A stretch of DNA of 64,000 nt from Myrica gale. Taxonomy: Eukaryota > Streptophyta > Magnoliopsida > Fagales > Myricaceae. Positions 46,886 through 57,800 of the stretch are shown in pieces; the stretch's first letter is position 1; every line of letters starts with the position of its first letter. The position numbers and the translations under genes were made by a program. The stretch lies in NCBI GenBank assembly GCA_963930655.1, contig OZ005611.1, forward strand, positions 23,919,001-23,983,000. Reading direction: 5' to 3'. The notes under the pieces were generated by a model, which saw nothing but the letters and a program-made list of their open reading frames with translations, did no database searches and had not been told where the DNA came from.

Positions 46886-48543
46886 ATGGAGCTTTCAGTA
46901 ATGGCGGACATGCAAATTGTTCCTGCTTCCAAGAATGTGGAAGCACAGTACGTGGAGATGATGGTGCCTCTGTATTCTTATGGGTGCGAAAAGAAAATAA
47001 AGAAGACCTTATCTCATCTCAAAGGTAGATCATGTCCCATATTTCCATCTACTCCCATACAGCCATACTCATTGAATGTATACAATGAAGAATTATGATG
47101 AGTCATGAACTTGGTTGAACAATTTTCATGTGCCATTTCAAAGTTCTGTTTCTTTGAGAATCCTATAGATTATATATAGGCTTAGGTTTATTGCTTGCCT
47201 ACATTTATTTTCGGTTACATTCAATTTAGGCCCCAAGTTCCTTTCTCTTGTTTGTTTTTGGCTGTTCCTGGCGGTCTAATCCCTAAATTGTTTACCAAGA
47301 AAATCAAAGAAAATTATACCTGTACATTATATGATGTTATAGTGTCCCCAGCTGGCCCATGAATCGGGAAACTAACAGATAGCATTCCCCATATGCATTG
47401 TGGGATTGGACCCACTTCCTATGATAACGAATACATCCAATATTCCACGGCACGCATACATGGGTAACATATGCGTGCCTGATTAAAATGGGTAACATAT
47501 GCTCTATAGAGAGATACTGATGTCCGTTCGAGTTTTGCTCATCATGATGTCTGTACGATACACGCATTTTTATACAATATGGCTCAGTAGAAAACTCTAT
47601 GCATGCGCCTGCTGCGAGCTCCATTAGCCCACTAGTTGAGGAAACTCCACCCAAAATTGAGGCCTTAAATCATAAGGGCTGCCTCATGTGATCTTGGCCG
47701 CTCACTTTACTGACACAGCTAGCGTCATCCCCACATTGATCCATGCCTTGAACGCGCGTGTCTATATGGATATGAATGTGCAGAAGAATTTCAACATCAC
47801 CGGCCGGGCCCGCCACCAAAAACCTCAAATAATAAAACAAACCATTATTTTTAATTTTTAGAAATAAATAAACTATTGCACCATCAATTATTGTACTATC
47901 CATTATGATTTTTAGCCAATAAATGAAAATTAATTTTTGTGATAATTTTATTCCCATATTTATTTTTCATAGATTTTTGATAAAGGTAAAATAGTAATTT
48001 TAGACATCAAAACTAAATTTCCATCAAAACTGATAGGAAATTTAGACACGAGATACAAAGTGTTTGACATCAATTGTTGATGAATGAAATGTGATAAAAA
48101 TAATAGTTAGAGGTGCAAAATGTCAAACTCTCAAGGTGGAAAGTGTATTAATTATTCATTTAAAAAAATTATACTTTTTTATATAGTATTAGATGAAGTT
48201 AATCAACACACTACTTCGACGAGATATTCAGATATTCGAATTATCTAAATTCTATCGTGTTTCTATAGCAGGTATATATTCAGTCAACGTGGATTACAAT
48301 CAACAGAAGGTGACGGTGTGGGGAATTTGCAACAAATACAATGTGCTAGCCACCATAAGGAGCAAAAGGAAAGAAGCACGTTTTTGGAACCCTGAAGACA
48401 ACACCACATTAGAAGAATCATCACCACCCCCACCTTCGTGTCCTCAAAGAGACTCCATTAAGCCTTCTCTGGCTTTGACTAAGGTTCGGTCTCTAAGCTG
48501 GAAAGCGTGGAAGAAGGTCTTCATTAGATCCTATTCCTTCTGA
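46886..48543 (+). CDS. Small HMA-domain protein lacking the first metal-binding Cys, 2 exons
   Basis: Exons 46886-47024 and 48272-48543 join in phase to 136 residues. The N-terminal half is an HMA fold: VEMMVPLYSYGCEKKIKKTL, then KGIYSVNVDYNQQKVTVWGI and CNKYNVLATIRSKRKEARFW. The usual M-x-C-x-x-C loop is reduced to Y-S-Y-G-C, so one of two metal ligands is missing. The C-terminal half is Pro/Ser-rich and basic, ends in SYSF and has no CaaX box, so unlike the neighbouring HIPP it should not be prenylated. Related plant proteins with this altered loop exist and are annotated as heavy-metal-transport superfamily; function is not known to me. As in the HIPP gene, the intron splits the Gly codon of the HMA domain, and it is 1.25 kb long. 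Confidence 0.85.
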
Positions 48544-49605
48544 AGGAAGGAGATTCAATTAATTTTGGAAGAAAAAAAATGCTTTCTCCTAATCAAGCGG
48601 AGACTGAATAGAAATATTATTTGTAAATTATTGCTTTTAAAGCATTAGAGTACTGTCTTTGTCCCTGTTCTAAACAGAACATGGTGATGTCTCTGTTTTC
48701 CTAATTTTACGTGTCGTATCAGATTTGAACAACTCCTTTCTCCTTCTTTGAACTTAACTCCAAAGGGTCAGCATAGGCATGCTAAACATTGTCAAACTGT
48801 TCACAGCTCACGCAACAGATGGTAGTCTTGTAAGTCATACTTTTTAGGCATGGTTAGGTTGATTTCTCGAGCTGATTACAGTAAGCCATGCCTTACAATC
48901 TGCAAAATGGAGGCAGTACTGCATATTGAATATCAGGTTTTCGAAAATCCATAACTTCAAATTGGGTGATCTTGGACCTTCTCCATCCCAAAAGTTCTTT
49001 TAAGAATTGAGTTTTTCCCCTCCCACTTTTAAATGCACCAGAATCACATTTGAATATTTACACTCACGCAAGGGGTAATTGTTGTATAGTTAGCATTTTG
49101 AGAGGAAGGTGCAAAGTAATTCAAAGTTTCCTTCCCATATAAGCCATCCACACTGTGGCGTTCTCAAAATCATTATATAATTCGAAAACCCTCCTCCCAT
49201 GGCAGATCACGTGTCATTCTCCTGTGTCCCTACTGAGCTGGTTAACAGGGTCTGATGACGCCAAAGCATATATCCCATTATTTTTCATGTAAGTTTGCTA
49301 AATAAAAACATACTTTCAAGCCACTTCATATCCAGCCAGAAATATCCCTCCAATAAACTCGTCCCACATAAGCCATTAAAACAAAAAGACAAAAAGAGGA
49401 GTTACAACGTGATTACACAAGTCACACAAGACAAGACACATCTTGGCAAACCAGAACGTGGTTAATGTAAACCTTAATGATTACCATTTGCGCGTAAGCT
49501 GACCAAAAACACGATTTGGGGAGTCATGAGTTTCACCACATGATGTGCCTTAACCCCTATGCAATATCAGAAAGTTGGCGTATCTATCCCTCGTTCCCAC
49601 TGGGT
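48544..49605. other. Intergenic, 3' flank of the single-HMA gene
   Basis: No coding signal or repeat of note. Confidence 0.4.
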
Positions 49606-49612
49606 TATAAAT
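49606..49612 (+). promoter_or_regulatory. Candidate TATA box of the small downstream gene
   Basis: TATAAAT in the context GGGTTATAAATTTGG, 150 bases before the ATG at 49756. Confidence 0.45.
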
Positions 49613-49755
49613 TTGGCTTCGTTGGGTCACCACCACCAAAATCAATTTGACAGGAGAGCAAATTCTCTGTTTGAAAATTTGAAGGTTGAACTTTGAAGCC
49701 TTCAACCCTGCTGCCTCTTCTACGGGTGCTTTTTCATAAAGAAAGAAGTGAGAAG

Positions 49756-49929
49756 ATGATGATGGTGGCTATCGTGGCGGAGCTCTTGGAAGAGTACACA
49801 GTGGTGCTTAAAATGGTGACCGAGAGTCTTCTACCACCAAGGCGTAGCGTAAGTTTCCATGGTCTCGTGAATCTCCGTCTGAGCTCTCCAACTTCCACCC
49901 AAGACTCCTCATTCCTTCTTTACTTTTAG
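49756..49929 (+). CDS. Small plant protein of unknown function (57 residues)
   Basis: The frame starts MMMVAIVAELLEEYTVVLKM and ends in the stop at 49927-49929. A hydrophobic/acidic N-terminal helix followed by LLPPRRSVSFHGLVNLRLSS recalls a family of very short, single-exon plant proteins with an AELLEEY segment and a P-R-R-V-x-F motif; I know no function for them. The TATA box and a leader of normal length support a real gene. The frame is open upstream to an ATG at 49693, which would add 21 residues, but the MMM start fits the family pattern better. It could still be a chance reading frame. Confidence 0.45.
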   Translation: MMMVAIVAELLEEYTVVLKMVTESLLPPRRSVSFHGLVNLRLSSPTSTQDSSFLLYF

Positions 49930-50487
49930 CTGTCTGGTTTTGTTGATCATCTAGTTTTAGGCCCCTTCACAGTCCCTTCTGATATTCGTCTGCAAGGTTT
50001 GATGCTTTCTTGGTATGAGATTCTTTTGGGGGAGGTCTTAGATCTGTGATTTAGCATATGTTTGGGTTCACCGGATTCTTAAATTGTTTCTGATTCATTC
50101 CTTACCTCAAGAAGCAATAATGCAAGGTCTGAATCAGCTTTTGTGCCTCTTTGAAGTCTATATTCTTTCCTTTCCAAAGTCAATTCTATCAGTACAGTGT
50201 AGAATATTGTGAATTTTGTGAGAAGATGTCTGCAAAGTTGACAAAAGGACTTGCAATGTTTCTAATCCAACAAGTTTGAACGGCGGTGCATCTCCTAAAA
50301 GATTTTTGTTTTTCTGCACACAGCACAACGGTTTATTTCTGTTCCTCTTGCAACTTAGCCTTCTACTAAAACGACAAAAAGGAAATTGTAAACGACCAAA
50401 TGATGGAGGCCTTGTGGGGATCTCTCTAAATTGATGTCATTATTAGCAACGTGACGAGTTTACTGGGACCTATATCTCTCCTCTTTG
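49930..50487. other. Intergenic spacer
   Basis: Presumed 3' flank of the small gene; no feature recognised. Confidence 0.4.
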
Positions 50488-50504
50488 ATTGTCCTACCTC
50501 AAAG

Positions 50505-50621
50505 CCACTGAGCTATGGCTCACGTGGCATTTCCTCCTCTATGGAGAGTCCTGAACTGGGGTTCAAAACCCCCCATCCCTACCCCCAGGCACAAGTCTGA
50601 TTTACCTAGAAGAAAAAAAAA
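50505..50621 (+). mobile_element. SINE with 17-bp target-site duplication
   Basis: The perfect repeat ATTGTCCTACCTCAAAG flanks the insert at 50488-50504 and 50622-50638. The insert of 117 bp starts CCACTGAGCTATGGCTCACG (A-box-like region), has a B box in GGGGTTCAAAACCCC, and ends in a run of ten or more A. This is a complete tRNA-derived SINE; the clean duplication and tail point to a young insertion. Confidence 0.88.
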
Positions 50622-50788
50622 ATTGTCCTACCTCAAAGAATTTTTGCCTTTTTTTTTTATCGGATGTCCCCGAAGGGACTAAAGAATTTTTGGCTTAGTA
50701 GAATAATTACACCATTAATTTTAGTCCAATCCAATCTCTATCCTGTTTGATTGCTCTCTGCCTCGTGAATTATTTTCTCAAGATATAT

Positions 50789-51213
50789 TAGAGCTGTTTA
50801 AAAAACCCGAAACCCGATGCCCCGACCCTTTCCAACTCGGTCAAATCGACTTAAGTCAGGGTAGAGTTTTATTTATTCATTTCGACAAGTTTTGAGTCAG
50901 ATTCGGTTTTATGAAGCACATTCCGAAAAATTGAAACCCGACCAGAGTATTATAATTATAAGCATTATTCTTTAAAAAAAGAAGAAGCCCAAAACGCTCT
51001 TAGCCTAAAAAAATTAGCCAAAATGTTTCTACATATAATATAATGTTTTTAAAAAATCCTAATGAAACTCGACCCCAACCTAAACCCAAACCTGAATAGT
51101 CTGGGGCGGCTCGAGTTCAAGGGTTAGTCCGGTCAAGTTTGGATTTCATTTTTCTTGCCCCAATTGAGTCGGGTCCAAGGTGGGTGAAACCCAACCTGAA
51201 AAGCCCAACTCTA
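50789..51213. mobile_element. hAT-type non-autonomous element, 425 bp
   Basis: A perfect 8-bp duplication AGATATAT flanks it (50781-50788, 51214-51221). Ends are TAGAGCTGTTTAAAAAACCC and inverted GAAAAGCCCAACTCTA. The interior has scattered CCCGAC / GTCGGG words in opposite orientations. No coding capacity. Confidence 0.85.
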
Positions 51214-51378
51214 AGATATATGGCCCAGAAGATTCAATAACCAGCATCCAAGATTCCAAATATGTAAATCCTTTGAGCCATATTTCTATTTTATCTTAAA
51301 ATTCATCCAATTTTCCTTTAGAAGCAATAGTCCTAGACGACCAGGTTTAAGCTCGGCACCCATTGATTCAAGCCAGAG

Positions 51379-51682
51379 TTATGTTCGTTTCCTACATTTT
51401 TTCAGGATTCGTATACATTCACAAAACTATCACCGAACATATTCAGAATTCAAACACAAACACCAATACATTTTACACAATCTCCAACAATATTTTACTT
51501 TTTTATTCAACACAAATTTTCTCTCTATACTTTTTCACATAACTCTAATATTTTTTTATTAAACAATTAAATCAAATCATTTATATCTTCACTTTACACA
51601 AACACCAATAAAATATTATTCAACATAAATATTCACAACTTCTCTAAAATACTACATTTTTACTCAAACTGAACATATCCTA
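51379..51682. mobile_element. MITE family C, copy 1
   Basis: About 300 bp with ends TTATGTTCGTTTCC and inverted GAACATATCC. Interior blocks TTTACACAATCTCCAACAAT and TATACTTTTTCACATAACTC are the reverse complement of blocks in the copy at 53907. Confidence 0.65.
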
Positions 51683-51687
51683 GACTT

Positions 51688-51892
51688 ATGCTGCGTTTGT
51701 CACTAAAATTTTACCCAAAATTTTATCTCTCTCCTAATAAAATACTCCAATATAATCTCTCTCTCTTCCATCAAAAAATATAAAATATTACAAAAACTAT
51801 AAAATATTACCTCTCTCTTCACTTTTTCACTAAACCCAATACCAACACTAAACTCAATACCAAAAATTTTACCACACATACCCACCCTTAGA
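51688..51892. mobile_element. MITE family A, inverted copy
   Basis: Starts TGCTGCGTTTGTCACTAAAA and ends near TTTTACCACACATACCCACC. The interior CTTCACTTTTTCACTAAACC is the reverse complement of the corresponding block in the copies at 20960 and 21490. Confidence 0.6.
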
Positions 51893-52061
51893 ATTTGAGA
51901 TGGGCTATTTTGATGTACGAAGAATTAGCCCATGAAATGCCCTGCCAAGGAAGTGTATGGGCTTTGGCCCTTGTTCTGTCTTAGAGGTAGCGTTCGGTGC
52001 AAGCAAATGTCATATCATTATATACTGGTCTGGCATCACTCAAAGTCGATGGACCATTTAG

Positions 52062-52520
52062 GCCTCGTTTGAAAAAGGGTTTTGGTTTTAATTTTGTTTT
52101 TTATTCAAATTTTAAGTTTCAAAATTTAAGATTTAAATAATGTTTTGTTATAAGGGTTGTTCGGTGGTTTAAGATTTACATGGTGTTTGTTAAATAAAAA
52201 GTTTAATAAAATTTTACTTATCAAATATATTTTAAAATTTTACTTTTATTTTTATCTCTCATTCACCAATTTTAATATCATCTCTTTTTTAACACCAACA
52301 AACTGTTACAATGATTTATATTTTATTAAATTAAATATTATTATTTTTATAGTTATTATGATATTAAAAAATAATAATTCAAAAAAATAAGAAACTATAT
52401 AATTCAAAAATAAGTATAAAATAGTTTCATAAATATAAAAAATATATTATTAAGATAAAATATCAAACTAATAACAAATATTTAAAAAATATTTTGTTCT
52501 AAGGGGTTGTTTGGTAAGTC
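52062..52520. mobile_element. AT-rich MITE-like element
   Basis: A very AT-rich block bounded by GGCCTCGTTTGAAAAAGGG and GGGGTTGTTTGGTAAG, with a further AGGGTTGTTCGGTGG inside. PIF/Harbinger-like termini are possible, but inverted ends and duplication were not proven. Confidence 0.3.
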
Positions 52521-52828
52521 TTGCTATGACTTGATGAAACTAAAACAAAATCAAATATCATTTTAAGTGTGAGATGTCGATAACCACAAATAATTTATTA
52601 AATAAAGGCTTAATTACTACTCCTGGTGTTTACTTTTAAACAAATCAGTCCTTTGAAAATATATTTTCTCTTATTTTTTATGTCAAATTAAAAACAATGC
52701 CCAGCAAGAAGGTGAATATTGGAGGAATAGGATTACAGCCTACCAACTATGTCAACTTATTATAATTGACTTAGAACATCTTCATTTGTAAAGGTATTCT
52801 AAAATACAGTATGATTGAACAAATGTAT

Positions 52829-53010
52829 AAAACGAACATTCAAAATCTTAAAAAATTATACACAAATATCAATATTTTTTTACACAATCTCTAACAATCT
52901 TTCACACAAACTCTAATATTTTTTTAAAAAAATATAACAAATATTATCTCTCTATATTTTTTCACCTAACTCTAATATTTTTTTATTAAACAATTATGTC
53001 TCAAGATAGA
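52829..53010. mobile_element. MITE family C, partial copy
   Basis: Begins AAACGAACATTCAAAATC; carries TTTACACAATCTCTAACAAT and TTTTTTCACCTAACTCTAAT, shared with the copy at 51379, and breaks off near TTAAACAATTATGTC. Confidence 0.5.
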
Positions 53011-53171
53011 TTAAACGGTTTAATAATTTTATATATTGAAACTGATTTATTAACTAAACTTGTGTGCAAAAGTGTAATTAATAATTTTGCATCTACAAAG
53101 ATAATAATTAAATTTATGGTTTAATTTTAAATTTATTTTTTAAACTAAAAGGCCTCATTTTTATGACTTGA

Positions 53172-53479
53172 CTAGGATGTTTGTTTTGTAACAAATTGTA
53201 AAATTTTAGGATTTTTGATAGAATTGTGAATATTTATGTAGAGAGATAATTTGATGTAATTTTTTAATAAAAAAATATTGAAATTTAGTGAAAAAGTATA
53301 GAGACAAGATTTATTGGAATTGTTTTTTGAAAAGTTATTAGGGTTTGTGTGAAAAATTGTAAAAATTTGTGTAAAAGTTATTGCTATTTGTGTGAGATTT
53401 TTTGAGATTTTAGATGTTGATTTTATGAATTTCATTGAATATATTGTATCTTAAAATATTTTTACAAACGAACATGCCT
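53172..53479. mobile_element. MITE family C, copy 2
   Basis: About 308 bp, from CTAGGATGTTTGTTTTGTAA to ACAAACGAACATGCCT. Interior GTGAAAAAGTATAGAGA and TTTAATAAAAAAATATTG match the copy at 53907 in the same orientation. Confidence 0.65.
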
Positions 53480-53906
53480 GAAAAATATTGAGCCAAACTT
53501 TTTACCACATAGATCTAGGATTGATATTCTTTTTCAAGTTATCTACCAAAATGCTAACCTGACTAACAGTTATAATGAAAATTTAATTATTAACATATAA
53601 ATTCAAGTAAATTAGGATAATATAAAAATATTAATTGAATGAGAAAAATAAACATAAAAATAAGAAACAAATGGAAAAAAAGTCTACAGGTATGACCCTC
53701 CACCCCTTGAAATAAATATAAAATATTACAGATATTAAATAAATAACTTGAAAATACAAAATACAAATTCAAAAATTATAAAAATACAAATCAAATGAGA
53801 AAAATATTAGAAAACATACAAATGATAAAAACTAAAAAAATTAAAAAATAAATATTTTAAAAGGAAAAAAGTAATATTAAAATAAATCCTAATATATTTT
53901 TAGACT

Positions 53907-54216
53907 AGGGTGATGTTCGTTTTGAGAAAAAATGTAGGATTTTAGAGAAATTGTGAATTTTTATGTTGAATAGTGTTTTATTGGTGTTTGTGTAAAGTGG
54001 AGAGAGAAATGATTTGATGTAATTGTTTAATAAAAAAGTATTGGAGTTATGTGAAAAAGTATAGAGAGAGAAAATTTATGTTGAATAAAAAATTAAAAAG
54101 TTGTTGGAGATTGTGTAAAATGTATTGGTTTTTGTGTTTGAATTCTGAATATGTTCGGTGGTAGAATTGTGAATATACTTAGAATCCTGAAAAAATGGTG
54201 AAAACGAACATACCCT
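53907..54216. mobile_element. MITE family C, copy 3 (best preserved)
   Basis: About 310 bp with inverted ends TAGGGTGATGTTCGTTTT and AAAACGAACATACCCTA. Both edges carry an extra CTAG/TAG context. Interior is AT-rich with GTGAAAAAGTATAGAGAGAG; no coding capacity. A family B fragment follows at about 54330-54420. Confidence 0.7.
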
Positions 54217-54560
54217 AGTTTTGGTATCTCTCTTACCATTCTAAGTTTTTGTTTATTAATTTATATCCTATAAATGACGTAAAGCAAAAATAGAAATGAA
54301 TCGGTCTTGTCTGAATCTCAATTATTTAAGATCAAATATTTTAATTTAATAATAAAAAATTCATCACATAATTTTTTATTATTATAATATTTATTAAAAA
54401 ATTTCTCTCGTTACTTTTTAACTGTCTCTCGCAACGTCCCCAATCAATTGGATCAGGGGCGTCGTCGTAATTTTTGAACCGCCGACTGCTGCTTTTTCTT
54501 CGGTGGAAACAGAGATGCTACTCTCTGCCACTGCCTCTCTCTGCTCTTGATGGTCTTTTG

Positions 54561-54814
54561 GTATGTATCTCTGTAATCCTTTCAATTCTCTGTAAAAATT
54601 ATCCGCTCAGTATCGATATGCTTTCATAGATCTAATAGACTAATACTATGTCTCTGTCAGGAAATATATAACACGTTTATGGTATTTGATTATTATTGTT
54701 GTTGATCATATCCGAACATGGTCCTTTTTTACTTCTTTCCACAAAGCTTTGATTTTTTTCTTTAATAGGCCTTGGTTTGATATAGATTTTACTGGGTTTT
54801 GAAATTTTGATCAG
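54561..54814 (+). other. Likely 5'-UTR intron of the DLN/MAR-repeat gene
   Basis: A donor TTTTG|GTATGTATCT at 54561 and an acceptor TTTGATCAG at 54814 bracket a T-rich stretch. The acceptor lies 41 bases before the start codon. 5'-UTR introns of this kind are common in broadly expressed plant genes. Confidence 0.5.
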
Positions 54815-54855
54815 GTTGACTCAATCATCTCTTACCACCAAAGAAAACGAAAAAG

Positions 54856-57800
54856 ATGATGGGTTATGGAATGATGGGTTACGGGTTTTATGGTGAAGGA
54901 GGATCTACATCATCGTCGTCAAGTTTATCGGCTCTGGCCCCGCCTTTTACCGTTGTTCCGAAACCCATTCCAAACCCGCTTGTGGATATGACTGAATCCT
55001 CTTATGGTCCTCCCTTGAATTCTTCTCTGGACAATTGGCTCCGTTCACCCTATTCTAATTCTGGGCCCTGTTTCTCTACGAACCACAACCCAGAATTCGG
55101 TCCGATGCGTTCACCGGATGCATATAGTTACCCGGGCTCTCTGGATTATGAGTCACCTAATTCCCATTTGCCTCCAGCAACAACTATTGCCTCAGCTTCT
55201 GCCAATGCGTACTGGTATGGTCAATGCTCGGATGGCATGGCAACTAGTACTATTGAAGCCCCACAATGTTATCCTGCAACTGAAGACCGTAGTTCTTTGG
55301 TGGTCCCTGAGGAACCTAGTAGTGATTGGCTTTCAAGTTTCCGTGTTCCCACCTTGGATGGATCCTCCTATAATGATTTTACTCAATCCCGTCGGGATCA
55401 TTCAATTGATTGGGGTGGGTCGTGGACTGGATTAGTAGACTGTGAGCATGGAAAGCAGGTGGCGCCTGAAGGGAGTTTCTGCTCAAAGGCGTCAGGTTTA
55501 GCTGGTTCATCGTCTATTTACAAGAACTATGTGAACCAAGGTATCTCTACTTACCTTAAGATATAGATTCTTGTTTCTTGTCTTCAGGAACTATTCATCT
55601 TATCATCATGCTTCTGGATGCTCAATAATACCACTCTCAGTTTTATTATAATTGATGATCATTGGTCAAGTTATTTTCACGTGTCCCCAGTTTTTAGGTG
55701 GTCACTCACTTGATCTTGCTTGTTCTTTGGGGTATGTGGCTTGTTTCTTGGACTATACGTGGATTGAAAAGTCTATTTTGATGATAATTTCAGGAACTTT
55801 GTTGGTTGCAACTCTTTTCTTGTTATCTGTAATTTGTTTGTTGATATCACTTGGTTATTTTTTCAATGGACTAAATTTATCAACAGGAGGACAAGAGCAA
55901 GCTAGGCATTTCCGGGAAACTGCTATATACTCTACGAACTTTAATATTGGATCTTGGATTAAAAGTGCAGTCTGCAGACAATACATGGTTGTAAACATCC
56001 ATAATGTGGTAAAGACTACGATAGAAAACCAGTCTCAACCTGCTCTCTCTTCCCCCCTCCCCACCAAAAAAAAAAATCTCTTTCCCAAAAAAAAAGCCTC
56101 CACCTTTTGCATAACATTCCTCATCAATATGCCCATTACATCTATTGCCATACAAACAAGAGGATTGTGATGTTCGACATTGTTGGATGTCTCTCTGTTA
56201 AAATACAAGTTTATGAGTTTATCTTCTTGACCTTTGCTGTGTTTTGGGACTTCCTATCTAAATTAGAACACCATATTGATTGGGATATGTTTCTAAATTG
56301 TTTTTACTTTGTAATGACTTTCTTAGAGACTTCAAAATTGACCCTTCCTTCCGGTGTAATACAAGCATCACATTTATTATTTTATTGATTTTCTCTTTCT
56401 CTTTTCTGCTGGATTCCAGAGTATCTCTTGTGGAAAGGTGTAGTTAGGGATGTTTCTGTACTTAACCTTCCCCTGTTATATTGGGTCTTGAGTTCGACCT
56501 TTTTCTTGATTGTGTGACAAACACTGACATTTCAAGGATAAGGGGAAAAGGTCAGCAATGACATGGGACTGATGAGTGGTTAGCCAACTAATCTGTAGAA
56601 GTTTGAACTGCAAGGGGGATCATGTTCAATTGCTTTCGGCGATCAAAGTATTTTCCTGCTGTCTTCATTTATTTCTTTGGCATATGATGTCTTAAGCGAC
56701 TTACCTCATCAACCTGTGCCACCTCACGCACACTGTTCTGCATGTAGATAGATTGCTACGATGCATATGTTGTTTATATTAATGAAACATTAGTTTTGGA
56801 TTGCGATAAAACCGAAAGGGAAAAAGTAAAGGATAAAATATAACGAGTATCTGTTGTAGAAGGGTTGTCTGATTTTTCTCCTAATTTTTGTGATTGTTTG
56901 TCATGCACAGGAGCTCATGCATCCAAGGTCTTGAGCACATGTGAAGAAGCTTCCCATACCATTGACATGTTGGGTTGGGAAAAGTATGGCGGTGTGAGTA
57001 TGGGACAGCCTAATGAAAAATCCTTCTTATGGGAAATTCCTAGAGTCAGGTCTGTCGATTATGGAAAACCATCTGTCTTGGGTTCACCTCCCCTACTTCC
57101 AGAAAAGCAAAATAAGGCACCATCCTTGAAACCGGTCACAAAAATCAGGAAACATCAAGTACCATGCAGCTCTCCATTTGAGGACCACTTAGCAGAGAGT
57201 GATGCTAGTCTGAACAGTAGTGCATCATCATTGACATCTTCACCTTCACTTGTCTTTAGGACACCAGATATTGGCACCAGCTTGTCTGCACTAAATAAAA
57301 GTACACTAGAGGATGCGTATTCCGGGATTGATGCAACTGATCCAGATCTTTGTGGTAATAATCCCTCCAAGCTAACCAAAATGTGTCCCTTTATAAGTTC
57401 TGAACGCGAAGCTCGGTTTGATAAAAGCCTACTCAGCATTTACCTAGACACAAATTATCCCATTCATGTGGAAGCATTCTCAGCCAAAAATGAAGAGCTG
57501 TCAAAGAACAAGGACGTTCCTGAGGACACCTTGGATCAAGTTTTTAAACCTAATTGTGTACATCAAATTTCTAAGACAAGTTCAGATGGGTTCAATTTGG
57601 CACTGGATTTTATTGAAGCCATTAATCCTGTCAAGAATTATTCTGAAAGCTTGGATCATTTTAATCCTGCTGTGGATTCACCATGCTGGAAAGGAGCACC
57701 GGTTACGTGTTTTTCACCATTTGAAGCTTCTAAAGCTGTCAGTTCACAATATATGAAGCAATTAGAATCATGTAATAGTTCAGGTTTTCAAGAGCATGAG

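Noticed and set aside
55652..56170. 172-codon frame in intron 1 of the DLN/MAR-repeat gene
   Set aside because: Hydrophobic low-complexity translation of T-rich intron sequence, with no family similarity.
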